Assembly (NCBI RefSeq): GCF_000710465.2
Contig: NZ_JAIZ01000517.1
Location: 1-64,000 of the forward strand
Direction of reading: 5' to 3'
Origin: Kitasatospora sp. MBT63
Lineage (GTDB): Bacteria > Actinomycetota > Actinomycetes > Streptomycetales > Streptomycetaceae
DNA length: 64,000 bases
The stretch's first letter is position 1; each line of letters begins with the position of its first letter. The translations under genes and the position numbers were made by a program. Under the pieces are notes generated by a model. The model searched no databases. It saw only the letters and a list, made by a program, of their open reading frames with translations, and had not been told where the DNA came from. This document shows, in pieces, positions 18,181 to 28,210 of the stretch.

Positions 18181-20849
18181 CAGGCGGTGCGCTCCGCCAC
18201 CAGGCCGCGGACGGCGGCGATCGCCGCGTCCACGGCGGCCGGGTCGGTGCCGCCGCCCTGGGCGACGTCGTCCTTGCCGCCACCGCCGCCACCGAGCGTC
18301 TTGGCGGCGGTGCGGACCAGCTCACCGGCCTTGACGCCGCGGGCGCGGGCGTCCTCGTTGGTGGCGATGACGGTCAGCGGACGGCCGTTCGCCACGGTGA
18401 AGGCCGCGACCACGGCCGGACGCGAACCCAGCCGGGCCCGGACGTCCAGCACCAGCTTGCGCAGCTCGTCCGCACCGGCGCCGTCGGCGACCCGGGCGGC
18501 GACCAGCGCGACGCCCCGGACGTCCTCGGCCGCGTCGGCCAGACCCGCGGCGGCGGCCAGCACCTTCTCCGCGCGGAAGCGCTCGATCTCCTTCTCGGCG
18601 TCCTTGAGCTTGGCGAGCATGCCCGAGATCTTCTCCGGCAGCTCCTCCGGGCGGCCCTTGACCAGCTCGGTGAGCTGGGAGACCACGGTGTGCTCGCGGG
18701 CCAGGAACTTGTACGCGTCGACGCCGACCAGCGCCTCGACCCGGCGCACGCCGGAACCGATCGAGGACTCGCCGAGCAGCTTCACCAGGCCCAGCTGGGC
18801 GGTGTTGCCGACGTGCGTGCCACCGCACAGCTCCTTGGAGAAGTCGCCGATGGTGACCACCCGGACCGAGTCGCCGTACTTCTCGCCGAACATCGCGATG
18901 GCGCCGGCCTTGCGGGCCTGATCCATCGTCATGACCTCGGCGGTGACGTCGAGTTCGCGGACCAGCACCTCGTTGATCTTCTGCTCGACGTCGGTCAGCA
19001 CACTGCCGGGCACGGCGGCGGGCGAACCGAAGTCGAAGCGGAAGCGGCCCGGGGCGTTCTCCGAACCGGCCTGGGCGGCCGTCGGGCCGAGCGCGTCACG
19101 CAGCGCCTGGTGGGTCAGGTGGGTGGCCGAGTGGGCCCGCGAGACGGCCCGGCGGCGGTCGGTGTCGATGGTGGCGTACGCGGACGCGCCGAGCACCACC
19201 TCGCCGAACAGCACCCCGCCGGAGTGCACGATCACACCCGGCACCGGCTGCTGGACGTCACGGATCTCGACGACCGCGCCGGACTCCAGCCGGATCCGGC
19301 CGTGGTCGGCGAGCTGGCCGCCGCCCTCGGCGTAGAAGGGGGTGCGGTCGAGGATGATCTCGACCTCGTCGCCCTCGGTGGCGGCCGGCGCCGGGACGCC
19401 GTTCACCAGCAGACCGACGACGGTGGCCTCGCCCTCGGTGGCGCTGTAGCCGGTGAAGACGGACGCGCCGGACTTGTCGGCGACCTCGCGGTACGCGGCG
19501 ACGTCGGCGTGGCCCATCTTCTTCTTCTTGGCGTCCGCCTTGGCGGCGTCCCGCTGCGCCTGCATCAGGCGGCGGAAGCCTGTCTCGTCGACCTGGAGGC
19601 CCTGCTCCTCGGCCATCTCCAGGGTCAGGTCGATCGGGAAGCCGTAGGTGTCGTGCAGCTTGAACGCCTGGTCGCCGGAGAGCACCGCGCCACCGGACTG
19701 CTTGGTCTCGGTGATGGCCGCGTCCAGCAGGCTGGTGCCGGACTTCAGGGTCTGCAGGAAGGCGTTCTCCTCGGAGACCACGACCGTCTCGATCCGCTTG
19801 CGGTCGGCCTCCAGCTCCGGGTACTGCGGGGCCATCGCCTTGATCGAGATGTCGATGAGCTCCTTGGCCACCGGCCCGGTGGCGCCCAGCAGCCGCATGT
19901 TGCGGATCGCGCGGCGCAGGATGCGGCGCAGCACGTAGCCGCGGCCCTCGTTGCCGGGGGTGACGCCGTCGCCGACCAGCATCAGCGCGGTGCGGAAGTG
20001 GTCGGTGACCACGCGCAGCGAGACGTCCGACTTGTGGTCGGCGCCGTAGGTGTGGCCGGTCAGCTCGGCCGCCCGGTCGAGGATCATCCGGCTGGTGTCG
20101 ATCTCGAAGAGGTTGTCGACGTCCTGGAGGATCGCGGCGAGGCGCTCGAGGCCGAGACCGGTGTCGATGTTCTTGCTCGGCAGGTCGCCGAGGATCTCGA
20201 AACCGTCCTTGCCGTCACCGTGGCCGCGCTCGTACTGCATGAAGACCAGGTTCCAGATCTCCAGGTAGCGCTCGCCGTTGACGGCCGGGCCGCCCTCCTC
20301 GCCGTACGCGGGGCCGCGGTCGTAGTTGATCTCCGAGCACGGGCCGCACGGGCCGGGGACGCCCATCGACCAGAAGTTGTCCTTCATGCCGAGGCGCTGG
20401 ATGCGCTCGGACGGCACGCCGATGACGTCCCGCCAGATCAGCTCGGCCTCGTCGTCGTCCTGGTAGACGGTGATCCAGAGCTTCTCCTTCTCCAGGCCGT
20501 AGCCACCGTCCGCGACGGGCGTGGTGAGCAGGTCCCAGGCGAACTTGATGGCTCCTTCCTTGAAGTAGTCACCGAAGGAGAAGTTGCCGCACATCTGGAA
20601 GAACGACCCGTGCCGGGTGGTCTTGCCGACCTCTTCGATGTCCAGCGTGCGTACGCACTTCTGCACCGAGGTGGCCCGCGAGAACTGCGGCTTCACCTCA
20701 CCGAGGAAGTACGGCTTGAACGGCACCATGCCGGCGTTGACCAGCAGCAGGGTGGGGTCGTCGGCGACCAGGGACGCCGACGGAACGACGGTGTGGCCGC
20801 GCTCCTCGAAGAAGCGCAGCCAGCGGCGGCGGATCTCTGCCGACTCCAT
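18180..20849 (-). CDS. alaS: Alanyl-tRNA synthetase
   Basis: An 889-residue full-length class II synthetase that charges tRNA-Ala. The N-terminus has the catalytic core ([17 protein letters not shown], then the [19 protein letters not shown] motif). The editing domain has [11 protein letters not shown] and the zinc Cys/His in LCGGTHV. The coiled-coil and C-Ala regions follow, ending with a glycine-rich GGGGGGKDD segment and then [12 protein letters not shown]. The start overlaps the stop of the upstream DUF6167-type gene by 1 bp. It is the centre of a minus-strand operon that continues to ruvX. Confidence 0.98.
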   Translation of the reverse strand: MESAEIRRRWLRFFEERGHTVVPSASLVADDPTLLLVNAGMVPFKPYFLGEVKPQFSRATSVQKCVRTLDIEEVGKTTRHGSFFQMCGNFSFGDYFKEGAIKFAWDLLTTPVADGGYGLEKEKLWITVYQDDDEAELIWRDVIGVPSERIQRLGMKDNFWSMGVPGPCGPCSEINYDRGPAYGEEGGPAVNGERYLEIWNLVFMQYERGHGDGKDGFEILGDLPSKNIDTGLGLERLAAILQDVDNLFEIDTSRMILDRAAELTGHTYGADHKSDVSLRVVTDHFRTALMLVGDGVTPGNEGRGYVLRRILRRAIRNMRLLGATGPVAKELIDISIKAMAPQYPELEADRKRIETVVVSEENAFLQTLKSGTSLLDAAITETKQSGGAVLSGDQAFKLHDTYGFPIDLTLEMAEEQGLQVDETGFRRLMQAQRDAAKADAKKKKMGHADVAAYREVADKSGASVFTGYSATEGEATVVGLLVNGVPAPAATEGDEVEIILDRTPFYAEGGGQLADHGRIRLESGAVVEIRDVQQPVPGVIVHSGGVLFGEVVLGASAYATIDTDRRRAVSRAHSATHLTHQALRDALGPTAAQAGSENAPGRFRFDFGSPAAVPGSVLTDVEQKINEVLVRELDVTAEVMTMDQARKAGAIAMFGEKYGDSVRVVTIGDFSKELCGGTHVGNTAQLGLVKLLGESSIGSGVRRVEALVGVDAYKFLAREHTVVSQLTELVKGRPEELPEKISGMLAKLKDAEKEIERFRAEKVLAAAAGLADAAEDVRGVALVAARVADGAGADELRKLVLDVRARLGSRPAVVAAFTVANGRPLTVIATNEDARARGVKAGELVRTAAKTLGGGGGGKDDVAQGGGTDPAAVDAAIAAVRGLVAERTA

Positions 20850-21271
20850 CAGTGGTCCTTCCGGTTGGGGCTTCCCGGCAGCTCGTCGAGCCGGCGGGAG
20901 GGCGAATCAATGGCTTGGGGGATGGTGCGGATGGTGCGAGGCGGGGGCAGGGCGGCGCCCGGGGAACCCGGGGCCGCCGGGATAGCTCGGTACGTCGGCT
21001 CGCCGCGCAGGGGCGCTCGCCGGCGCGGCGGCTCGAGGACCGCGGTGCCGTCCAGGCCGAGGTCGCCGCGCAGCTGCTCCTCGCGCTCGGCCATGCCGGC
21101 CCGCACGTCCCGCGCGAACCGCTTGGCGGCGTCGCCCAGGTGCAGGGCGCCGCGCGCCGCGGTGCCCGACAGGCTGTCAGGGGTGAGCCGGTGCACGGCC
21201 TCGTTGGCCTTGTTCATGGCCCAGACGGTGGCGCCCGCGCCGACCGCCATCCAGAAGATCCGTCGAACCAT
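20849..21271 (-). CDS. Small membrane-associated protein (DUF6167-like)
   Basis: A 140-residue protein of unknown function with a hydrophobic N-terminal segment ([18 protein letters not shown]), a basic/amphipathic middle and a proline/arginine-rich tail. It is conserved upstream of alaS in streptomycetes, as far as I know. ATG 21271 starts 2 bases after the stop of the DUF948-type gene, and its stop overlaps alaS by 1 bp, so it is certainly part of the alaS operon. No catalytic motif is visible; a structural or membrane role is possible. Confidence 0.75.
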   Translation of the reverse strand: MVRRIFWMAVGAGATVWAMNKANEAVHRLTPDSLSGTAARGALHLGDAAKRFARDVRAGMAEREEQLRGDLGLDGTAVLEPPRRRAPLRGEPTYRAIPAAPGSPGAALPPPRTIRTIPQAIDSPSRRLDELPGSPNRKDH

Positions 21272-21273
21272 CG

Positions 21274-21753
21274 TCAGCCCCTCACGGCTCGCCGGACACG
21301 GGAGATCAGTCCGCCGCCGCGCGGCGCGGTGGCCGCGCGCACCTCGGCCCGGATCAGGCTGGCCAGCGCCTCCCGCTCGGCCGACTGCGGCGGGACGGTG
21401 ACGGTGCCCTGCTGGCGGCTGACGGCCTTTCGGACGCCGTAGCTGAAGGCAGCGACCTTGACCAGCGGGCCGCCGATGGTGGCCGCGACGGTGGAGGAGA
21501 GCGCGTTGGCGTTGGCGGCGGCGTCCTGCACGTTGGCGGTGATCTCGTCCACCCGCTCCAGCTGCTCGTTGGCGCTGCGCACCGCGGTGCCCGCGTCGAC
21601 CAGCAGCGGCACGGCCTGCTCGGTGACGGCCGACACCAGTACGGTGGCCTCCTTGAGCACCCGCGACAGCCGTACCAGGACGACCGCGAGCAGTGTGACC
21701 AGGACCGCCCAGAACACGGCCACCAGCAGACCGGCCAGCTCTCCCACGGACAC
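21274..21753 (-). CDS. DUF948 domain-containing membrane protein
   Basis: A 159-residue protein with one N-terminal transmembrane helix (ELAGLLVAVFWAVLVTLLA) and a long amphipathic helical region (residues 30-110) like DUF948 proteins, then a basic tail. GTG 21753 is chosen because GAGGGAG lies 8-14 bases upstream; an in-frame GTG at 21777 has no such site. First gene of the alaS operon and divergent from the STAND ATPase gene, with only 45 bp between starts. Function unknown. Confidence 0.77.
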   Translation of the reverse strand: MSVGELAGLLVAVFWAVLVTLLAVVLVRLSRVLKEATVLVSAVTEQAVPLLVDAGTAVRSANEQLERVDEITANVQDAAANANALSSTVAATIGGPLVKVAAFSYGVRKAVSRQQGTVTVPPQSAEREALASLIRAEVRAATAPRGGGLISRVRRAVRG

Positions 21754-21798
21754 CGGTGCGCTCCCTCGCCTCGCCACGTCTGCAGATCTTCCTCAAAG

Positions 21799-24153
21799 GT
21801 GAACCCTATCGCGGCCGGACCCCTTCACCCGACCGGATATCGCCTGGTCGCCCGGCCGGTCGCGCGGACGGCGGGCGTGACCTCGTACGGGCCGTCTCGT
21901 TGGGCCGGGTGGGTCCGCGCGTCGCGGGCCGCCAGGGTGGCCGGCCGGTGTCCGGCCAGGCCGGACGGGGGGCGGCAGTTGTCGAGTGGGCCGACGCCAG
22001 CGCGGGGCGGTACGCCGGCGGGCCGGCTGCTCGCCGACGTGACCAGCTTCGTCGGCCGCCGCGGCGAGCTGGCCGCCCTGACCGCGTTGATGGGCCCGGC
22101 CCGGCTGGTGACCGTCACCGGGCCCGGCGGGGTCGGCAAGACCCGGTTCGCGATGCGCGGGGCCGCCCGGCTGGCCGAGCTGACCGGCCTGTTCCCGGAC
22201 GGCGTCCGGTACGCCGAGGTGAGCGCCGTCCAGGACCCGCTGCTGCTCGGCCACGCGGTGCTCGAGGCGCTCGGGCTGACCGACTCCACCGCCCGCCCAC
22301 CGTACGAGGTCCTGGTCGAGCAGGTGCGCGAGCAGCGGCTGCTGCTGGTGCTGGACGGCTGCGAGCACCTGGTGGGCCCGTGCGCGGAGCTGGTCGACAC
22401 CCTGCTGCGGGCGGCTCCGGGCCTGCGGGTGCTGGCCACCAGCCGGCAGTCGCTGGGGACGGACGGCGAGCACCTGCTGCCGCTGGCCCCGCTGCCGGTC
22501 GACCCGCCGCCGGGCGGCGGCACGCCGGACGCGGTCACGCTGTTCGCCGACCGGGCCGCCGCGGTGCTCCCCGGTTTCGAGCTGACCGAGCGCAACCGCG
22601 CCGAGGTGGCCGTGCTCTGCCGCCGCCTGGACGGCATTCCGCTGGCCGTGGAGCTGGCGGCGGGGCGGCTGCGGGCGCTGTCGGTGGCACAGATCACCCT
22701 CCGGCTGGACGACCGGTTCCGGCTGCTCACCGGCGGTTCCCGGACGGCTCCGGCGCGGCACCAGACGCTGCGCACCACGATCGGCTGGAGCCACGAACTG
22801 TGCACCATGAAGGAACGTTTGCTCTGGGCCAGGCTGTCGGTGTTCGCCGGGACGTTCGACCTGGACGCCGCCGAGTACGTCTGCGGCGGCGAGGGGATCG
22901 ACCCGGACGAGGTGCTCGACCTGCTCGGGGAGCTGGTCGGCAAGTCGGTCCTGCTCCGCGAGGAGGGCCCGCAGCAGGTCCGGTTCCGGCTGCTGGACAC
23001 CCTGCGCGAGTACGGCGCCCGGTGGCTGCGGGCCGGCGGCGACCGGCACCGGCTGCTGCGCCGGCACCGGGACTGGTACCTGGGGGTGGCGTCCTGGGGC
23101 GAGGTGGAGTGGTTCGGCCCGCGGCAGGCGGAGACCGCCGAGCGGACCCGGCTGGCCCACCCGAACCTGCGGGCCGCGCTGGAGTTCTCGCTCTCCGAGC
23201 CCGGCGAGGAGCAGCTGGCCCTGGTGCTGGCCGGGACGCTGTGGTTCTACTGGGTCGGCTCCGGGCACCTCGGCGAGGGACGGCACTGGCTGGACCGGGC
23301 GCTGGCGCTGGCCCCCGCACCGACCGAGGCCCGGGCCAAGGCGCTCTGGGTGACCGGCTACATGGCCACCCTGCAGGGCGACCTGGCGCGGGCCCGGCCG
23401 GCCCTGGAGGAGTGCCGCGAGCAGGCGCTGGCCACCGGCGACGACCGGGCGCTGGCGTACGCCGTCCACCGGCAGGGCTGTGCGGCGTTGATCGGGGACG
23501 AGCCGCAGCGGGCGGCGGAACTGTTCGAGGAGGCGCTGTGGCACTACAAGACCATCGGCGAGCTGAACAGCAACGTCCTGATGGCGATGTTCGAGCTGGG
23601 CATCGCGTACCTGTTCCTGGGCGACGCCGAGCAGGGCGAGCGCTGGATCTCGGAGGTCCGGGAGATCGCCGAGCAGCACGGTGAGCAGTGGGCGTACGCC
23701 TACGGTCTGTACGCGCTGGCCTACGCCCGCTGGTCGTCGGGCGAGGTGCGGCTGGCGCGGGCCCACGCCCGGGAGTGCGTACGGCTGAACCACCTGTTCC
23801 GGGACCTGCTGGGGATCGTGCTGGCGATGGACGTGCTGGCGCTGCTGGAGACCGAGGCCCCGGACGGGGACCTGGTGGAGGCCCGGGTGCTGCAGGGCGC
23901 GGCGCACCGGATCTGGCAGGCGGTGGGCAAGCCGTTCTTCGGTTCGCGGTCGTTCAACGGGCCGCACCTGGAGTGCGAGCGGCGGGCCCGGGACGGGCTG
24001 ACCGAGCAGGAGTTCCACGAGGCGTTCCGCCTCGGCGGGCAGCTGGACCTGGACGCTGCGGTCTCCCGCGCGCTGGGCCGCGGCGACCGGCCGGGGCCGG
24101 AGGGCCTGCCCGGGCCGCGGCCGGTGCGGCCGTCACCGGTACCGGCGTTCTGA
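21799..24153 (+). CDS. STAND-type (AfsR/LuxR-like) ATPase with TPR-like domain but no visible DNA-binding output
   Basis: A 784-residue signal-transduction-type NTPase. After a poorly conserved N-terminus it has Walker A GPGGVGKT (108-115), Walker B LLLVLDGCEHL, a sensor-like LATSRQSLG and the GIPLAVELAA motif of NB-ARC/AfsR-like ATPases, then helical TPR-like repeats from about residue 430. Relatives often end with a LuxR-type helix-turn-helix, but this one ends in a short Arg/Pro tail with none. The start is uncertain: GTG 21799 lacks a good ribosome site and the conserved part begins near residue 80. It lies alone between the alaS operon and rpsD. It may act through a partner or bind an inducer without directly binding DNA. 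Confidence 0.8.
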   Translation: MNPIAAGPLHPTGYRLVARPVARTAGVTSYGPSRWAGWVRASRAARVAGRCPARPDGGRQLSSGPTPARGGTPAGRLLADVTSFVGRRGELAALTALMGPARLVTVTGPGGVGKTRFAMRGAARLAELTGLFPDGVRYAEVSAVQDPLLLGHAVLEALGLTDSTARPPYEVLVEQVREQRLLLVLDGCEHLVGPCAELVDTLLRAAPGLRVLATSRQSLGTDGEHLLPLAPLPVDPPPGGGTPDAVTLFADRAAAVLPGFELTERNRAEVAVLCRRLDGIPLAVELAAGRLRALSVAQITLRLDDRFRLLTGGSRTAPARHQTLRTTIGWSHELCTMKERLLWARLSVFAGTFDLDAAEYVCGGEGIDPDEVLDLLGELVGKSVLLREEGPQQVRFRLLDTLREYGARWLRAGGDRHRLLRRHRDWYLGVASWGEVEWFGPRQAETAERTRLAHPNLRAALEFSLSEPGEEQLALVLAGTLWFYWVGSGHLGEGRHWLDRALALAPAPTEARAKALWVTGYMATLQGDLARARPALEECREQALATGDDRALAYAVHRQGCAALIGDEPQRAAELFEEALWHYKTIGELNSNVLMAMFELGIAYLFLGDAEQGERWISEVREIAEQHGEQWAYAYGLYALAYARWSSGEVRLARAHARECVRLNHLFRDLLGIVLAMDVLALLETEAPDGDLVEARVLQGAAHRIWQAVGKPFFGSRSFNGPHLECERRARDGLTEQEFHEAFRLGGQLDLDAAVSRALGRGDRPGPEGLPGPRPVRPSPVPAF

Positions 24154-24217
24154 GCTCCCCGCGGGCCCGCCGTCCCGGGGCCCCGGTCTTCCGGGGGCCC
24201 GGCGCCCGGAAACGGGC

Positions 24218-24249
24218 CGAGCCCCGCAGCCGGCAGGCTGCGGGGCTCG
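24218..24249. terminator. Strong hairpin terminator between STAND ATPase and rpsD
   Basis: A perfect 14-bp stem (24218-24231 with 24236-24249) has a 4-base loop. It lies between convergent stops at 24153 and 24270 and can act in both directions. Confidence 0.85.
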
Positions 24250-24269
24250 GTGGGGTACGTGCTCGCGGG

Positions 24270-24884
24270 TCAGCGCGAGTAGTACTCGACGACCAGCTGC
24301 TCGTCGCAGATCACGGGGATCTCGCGGCGCTGCGGCTGGCGGTCCAGGCGGAAGGCCAGGGCCTTCAGGTTGACCTCGAGGTACTTCGGGGTCTGGCCCT
24401 CGCCGGCGTTGCCGCCCTCGCGAGCCACCTGGAAGGGGGTCTTCTCCTTGGACTTGTCCTTGACGGTCACGACAAAGCCCGGCTTCATCTGGAACGACGG
24501 CTTGTTGACCTTGCTGCCGTTGACCTCGATGTGGCCGTGCACGACCATCTGACGGGCCTGGTAGATGGTGCGGGCGATGCCCGAACGCAGGACCAGGGCG
24601 TCGAGACGGGTCTCCAGCTCGGCGATCAGCGCCTCACCGGTCTTGCCCTCGACCTTCTTGGCACGGTCGAACGCCCGCGCCATCTGCTTCTCGCTCAGGT
24701 CGTACTGCGCGCGCAGACGCTGCTTCTCGGTCAGACGGACCTTGTAGTCAGAGTTCTGCTTGCGGCCACGGCCGTGCTGGCCGGGCGGGTACGGGCGGGC
24801 CTCGAAGTACTTGACGGACTTCGGGGTCAGCGGGATGCCAAGGGCACGAGCGATCTTGACCTTGGGACGCTTCTGGTTCGCCAT
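24270..24884 (-). CDS. rpsD: 30S ribosomal protein S4 (zinc-free type)
   Basis: A 204-residue primary 16S rRNA-binding protein that nucleates 30S assembly. It has the YPPGQHG motif and the S4 RNA-binding domain from about residue 94 (LVLRSGIARTIYQARQMVVHGHI). The N-terminus lacks the four zinc cysteines of classical S4, so it is a C-minus form. ATG 24884 has AAGGAAGG upstream. Unlike E. coli it is not in the alpha operon but stands alone, as in Streptomyces. Confidence 0.97.
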   Translation of the reverse strand: MANQKRPKVKIARALGIPLTPKSVKYFEARPYPPGQHGRGRKQNSDYKVRLTEKQRLRAQYDLSEKQMARAFDRAKKVEGKTGEALIAELETRLDALVLRSGIARTIYQARQMVVHGHIEVNGSKVNKPSFQMKPGFVVTVKDKSKEKTPFQVAREGGNAGEGQTPKYLEVNLKALAFRLDRQPQRREIPVICDEQLVVEYYSR

Positions 24885-25204
24885 GAACCAAACCTTCCTT
24901 GCTTCACGAATACGGCTTCACCAGGTGTTGACGGAGGTCGCTCCTCGCGACCCGGAGAAAAACCACCCGCGAGGGGTGATCAGCCGCTCTCCGGAGCCGG
25001 GCACATCTGTGCATGCACACGAGTGGCCCACCGACCACGGAGGTGGTGGGCTGCCCGCGACACCGAAAGCCGGTGCGCGACGCTCCAAGGGCCGCTCCCG
25101 GAGGAGTGGCCACGGGCCGGTGCCCCGCTGGTGCGGCCGGTCGGCCGGATTCTCATCCGCCGCCGTACCCGGGACATGGCACTTCGGGACAGTCTACCGT
25201 GCGA
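24885..25204. other. 320-bp non-coding leader upstream of rpsD
   Basis: Region between the rarA stop and the rpsD start. It holds the rpsD ribosome site (AAGGAAGG), a small hairpin (CACCC 24964-24968 with GGGTG 24974-24978) and a candidate rpsD promoter at its rarA end. I see no supported gene. A long leader could allow regulation by S4 itself, but no known S4-binding structure is recognised. Confidence 0.6.
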
Positions 25205-25220
25205 TCAGTCGCCCTTGAGC
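25191..25220 (-). promoter_or_regulatory. Candidate rpsD promoter
   Basis: Read on the minus strand, GCTCAA (25215-25220) and TAGACT (25191-25196) are 18 bp apart. The -10 is good, the -35 weak, and the -35 lies in the last codons of rarA. It would give a leader of about 300 bases. Confidence 0.35.
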
Positions 25221-26554
25221 CGCGCCCTGGTCCACTCCGCGATGTCGGCGTAGCGGGCCTCCCCGCCGCGCCGGGTCGGCCGGTAGTACTCCTTGCCGTG
25301 CACCGGGTCCGGCGCGTACTGCTGCGCGGCGATGCCCTCCGGCAGGTCGTGCGGGTACTGGTAGCCCTGGCCGTGGCCGAGCTTGCCCGCGCCGCCGTAG
25401 TGCGCGTCCCGCAGGTGCGGCGGCACCGCGCCGGCCAGGCCCTGGCGGACGTCGGCGAGGGCCGCGTCGATCGCCAGGTAGGCGGCGTTGGACTTGGGGG
25501 CCAGCGCCAGCGCGATGGCCGCCTGGGACAGGATGATCCGGGCCTCGGGGAAGCCGATCAGCGCCACGGCCTGGGCGGCCGCGACCGCCGTCGGCAGCGC
25601 CGTCGGGTCGGCCAGGCCGACGTCCTCGCTGGCGGAGATCATCAGCCGCCGGGCGATGAACCGGGGGTCCTCACCGGCCTCGATCATGCGGGCCAGGTAG
25701 TGCAGGGTGGCGTCCACGTCACTGCCGCGGATCGACTTGATCAGCGCGCTGGCCACGTCGTAGTGCTGGTCGCCGTCCTTGTCGTAGCGCACCGCGGCCT
25801 GGTCGACGGCGGTCTCGGTGGTGGCCAGGGTGAGCTCGGCCTCGCCCTTGTCCAGGGCGGCGCCGGCCGCGGCCTCCAGGGTGGTGAGCGCCCGCCGGGC
25901 ATCCCCGCCGGCCAGCCGGACCAGGTGGTCCTCGGCCTCGGCGGTCAGCTCGACGCTGCCGGCCAGGCCCCGCTCGTCGGCCACCGCGCGGCGCAGCAGG
26001 GCCCGTACGTCGTCGTCGGTGAGCGACTCCAGGGTGAGCAGCAGCGACCGGGACATCAGCGGGGAGATCACCGAGAAGTACGGGTTCTCGGTGGTGGCGG
26101 CGATCAGGGTGACCCAGCGGTTCTCCACCGCGGGCAGCAGGGAGTCCTGCTGGGCCTTGGAGAAGCGGTGGATCTCGTCCAGGAAGAGGACCGTCTCGCG
26201 GCCGGACATGCCGACGGCCCGGCGGGCGCCGTCGATCACCGCCCGGACCTCCTTGACCCCGGCGGTGATCGCGGACAGCTCGACGAACCGGCCCTCGACG
26301 GCCTGGCTGATCACGTGGGCGAGGGTGGTCTTGCCGGTGCCGGGCGGCCCCCAGAGGATCACCGAACTGGTCGCCGCGGGCCCCTTGGCACCGGAGACCA
26401 GCCGCCGCAGCGGCGAGCCGTCCTTGAGCAGCCGGCGCTGACCGGCCACCTCGTCCAGGGTGCGCGGGCGCATCCGTACGGCCAGCGGCGCGCGGCCGGG
26501 CTCGGCGGCCTGGCGTGCCTCGGCGGCGGCGGTGAAGAGGTCCGGTTCTTCCAC
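25205..26554 (-). CDS. rarA: Replication-associated recombination protein A (AAA+ ATPase)
   Basis: A 449-residue homologue of RarA/MgsA and of eukaryotic WRNIP1, acting at stalled replication forks. It has [13 protein letters not shown], Walker [10 protein letters not shown] (69-77), Walker B LFLDEIHR, sensor 1 ATTENPYFS and the C-terminal tetramerisation/MgsA domain with [14 protein letters not shown] chose GTG 26554 because it gives the usual length; longer in-frame starts reach into the promoter of the divergent VOC gene. The ribosome site is weak. Confidence 0.93.
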   Translation of the reverse strand: MEEPDLFTAAAEARQAAEPGRAPLAVRMRPRTLDEVAGQRRLLKDGSPLRRLVSGAKGPAATSSVILWGPPGTGKTTLAHVISQAVEGRFVELSAITAGVKEVRAVIDGARRAVGMSGRETVLFLDEIHRFSKAQQDSLLPAVENRWVTLIAATTENPYFSVISPLMSRSLLLTLESLTDDDVRALLRRAVADERGLAGSVELTAEAEDHLVRLAGGDARRALTTLEAAAGAALDKGEAELTLATTETAVDQAAVRYDKDGDQHYDVASALIKSIRGSDVDATLHYLARMIEAGEDPRFIARRLMISASEDVGLADPTALPTAVAAAQAVALIGFPEARIILSQAAIALALAPKSNAAYLAIDAALADVRQGLAGAVPPHLRDAHYGGAGKLGHGQGYQYPHDLPEGIAAQQYAPDPVHGKEYYRPTRRGGEARYADIAEWTRARLKGD

Positions 26555-26648
26555 CTCTGAAGGGTATGCGAGAGCTCCGACAGCCCGGGCGCCCGCCGGC
26601 GGGACCCCCGTAGTTCGAATTTGAACCAGAGGGGCGTAGGGTGGCGCC

Positions 26649-27149
26649 ATGTCCGTACGCCGACTCAACCACGCAGTGCTCTGGATCCGCGACGTCGACC
26701 GCTCGGTCGCCTTCTACCGCGAGGTCCTGGGCTTCCAGCTCGACCACCTGATGCCGGGGCGGGCCGCCTTCCTGAGCGCCGCCGGCAGCAGCAACGACCA
26801 CGACCTCGGCCTGTTCGCGATCGGCGCGGACGCACCCGGCCCCGAGCAGGGCAGGGTCGGCCTGTACCACCTGGCCTGGGAGGTCGGCACCCTCGGCGAG
26901 CTGGCCGAGCTCGGGCGGCGGCTGGCCGAGCGCGGCGCCCTGGTCGGCTCCACCGACCACCTGGTGTCCAAGTCCTTCTACGCCAAGGACCCGGACGGCA
27001 ACGAGTTCGAGCTGATGTGGCGCGTCCCCCGCGAGGACTGGCCGGCCGCCGACTCCGACGCCCGCCCGGGCCCGCTCGACCTCCCCGCCGCCATCGACCG
27101 CTGGGGCCCCGACCGCCCCACCGGAGCCGCAGCCGGCTCGGCCACCTGA
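26649..27149 (+). CDS. VOC family metalloprotein (glyoxalase/extradiol dioxygenase fold)
   Basis: A 166-residue protein with two beta-alpha-beta-beta-beta modules. His8, His74 and Glu121 (in [11 protein letters not shown]) can form the metal site of type I extradiol dioxygenase-like VOC proteins. The short N-terminal [18 protein letters not shown] is typical of the family. Substrate unknown; many such proteins are annotated as catechol-2,3-dioxygenase-like or antibiotic-binding proteins. Divergent from rarA and convergent with ppk2 (9 bp between stops). Confidence 0.85.
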   Translation: MSVRRLNHAVLWIRDVDRSVAFYREVLGFQLDHLMPGRAAFLSAAGSSNDHDLGLFAIGADAPGPEQGRVGLYHLAWEVGTLGELAELGRRLAERGALVGSTDHLVSKSFYAKDPDGNEFELMWRVPREDWPAADSDARPGPLDLPAAIDRWGPDRPTGAAAGSAT

Positions 27150-27158
27150 CGCGGGCCG

Positions 27159-27968
27159 TCAGGCCTCCAGTGCCGCCGCGTGGTCCGGGACGTAGGTCTG
27201 CAGATCGCGCGGCGGGCGGCGGTAGCCGTGGGAGGCCGGGCGGGGCGGGAGTTCGACCTCGGGGCGGCGGACCTCCCGGTAGGGCACCGAGGAGAGCAGG
27301 TGGGAGATCATGTTGATCCGGGACCGCCGCTTGTCGTCGCTCTCCACCACGTACCAGGGCGACTCCGGGACGTCGGTGTGCACGAACATCTCGTCCTTGG
27401 CCCGGGAGTAGTCCTCCCAGCGGCTGATCGACTCGATGTCCATCGGGGAGAGCTTCCACTGCCGCATCGGGTCCGCCATCCGGTCCCGGAACCGCCGCTC
27501 CTGCTCCACGTCGCTGACCGAGAACCAGTACTTGCGCAGCAGGATCCCGGCCTCGATCAGCATCCGCTCGAAGGTCGGGCACTGGCGCAGGAACTGCTGG
27601 TGCTCCTCCGCGGTGCAGAAGCCCATCACCTTCTCCACCCCGGCCCGGTTGTACCAGCTGCGGTCGAACAGCACGATCTCCCCGGCCGCGGGCAGCTGCT
27701 CCACGTAGCGCTGGAAGTACCACTGGCCGCGCTGGCGCTCGGTCGGCGCCGGAAGTGCCGCGACCCGGGCGATGCGGGGGTTGAGGTACTCGGTCACCCG
27801 CTTGATCGCGCCGCCCTTGCCGGCCGCGTCCCGGCCCTCGAAGACGACCACCAGCCGCACGCCCTCGGCGCGCACCCACTCCTGGAGCTTCACCAGCTCG
27901 TACTGCAGGCGCAGCAGCTCCGCCTCGTACAACTTCCTCGGCAGTCGATCCCTGCGCTTCCCCGCCAC
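27159..27968 (-). CDS. ppk2: Polyphosphate kinase 2
   Basis: A 269-residue PPK2-family enzyme that uses polyphosphate to phosphorylate a nucleotide (a single-domain, probably class I, enzyme making GTP or ATP from the diphosphate). Walker A is GRDAAGKGG (45-53), Walker B is FDRSWYNR and the lid contains RQWKLSPMDIES. GTG 27968 is chosen because GGAGGG lies 5 bases upstream. It converges with the VOC gene and is divergent from a frameshifted LysR gene across 242 bp. Confidence 0.93.
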   Translation of the reverse strand: MAGKRRDRLPRKLYEAELLRLQYELVKLQEWVRAEGVRLVVVFEGRDAAGKGGAIKRVTEYLNPRIARVAALPAPTERQRGQWYFQRYVEQLPAAGEIVLFDRSWYNRAGVEKVMGFCTAEEHQQFLRQCPTFERMLIEAGILLRKYWFSVSDVEQERRFRDRMADPMRQWKLSPMDIESISRWEDYSRAKDEMFVHTDVPESPWYVVESDDKRRSRINMISHLLSSVPYREVRRPEVELPPRPASHGYRRPPRDLQTYVPDHAAALEA

Positions 27969-28210
27969 CGGGCCCTCCGTTCGCACGTGCGGCTGACGGT
28001 CACTCACGCTACGGGGCTTCGCCGTCCGGCGCAGGTCGGCGCGGGTCGGCGCGGGTGGGCGGCAGCGGGGTGCGCGGCGGGTACGGCAGGCCGGGCGGGC
28101 CCGGTTCCGGCACTCCCCTGTGCTGCCGGGGCCGGGCCCGCCCGACGAGTGATCAACTGTCCCCCGGACCCCGCCGTTTCGGCAAATTACCGCTTCCATA
28201 ACCTTGCGGC

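Noticed and set aside
26555-26668. Extended rarA N-terminus from an upstream ATG
   Set aside because: It would add 38 unconserved residues, overlap the divergent VOC start and promoter, and lacks a ribosome site.
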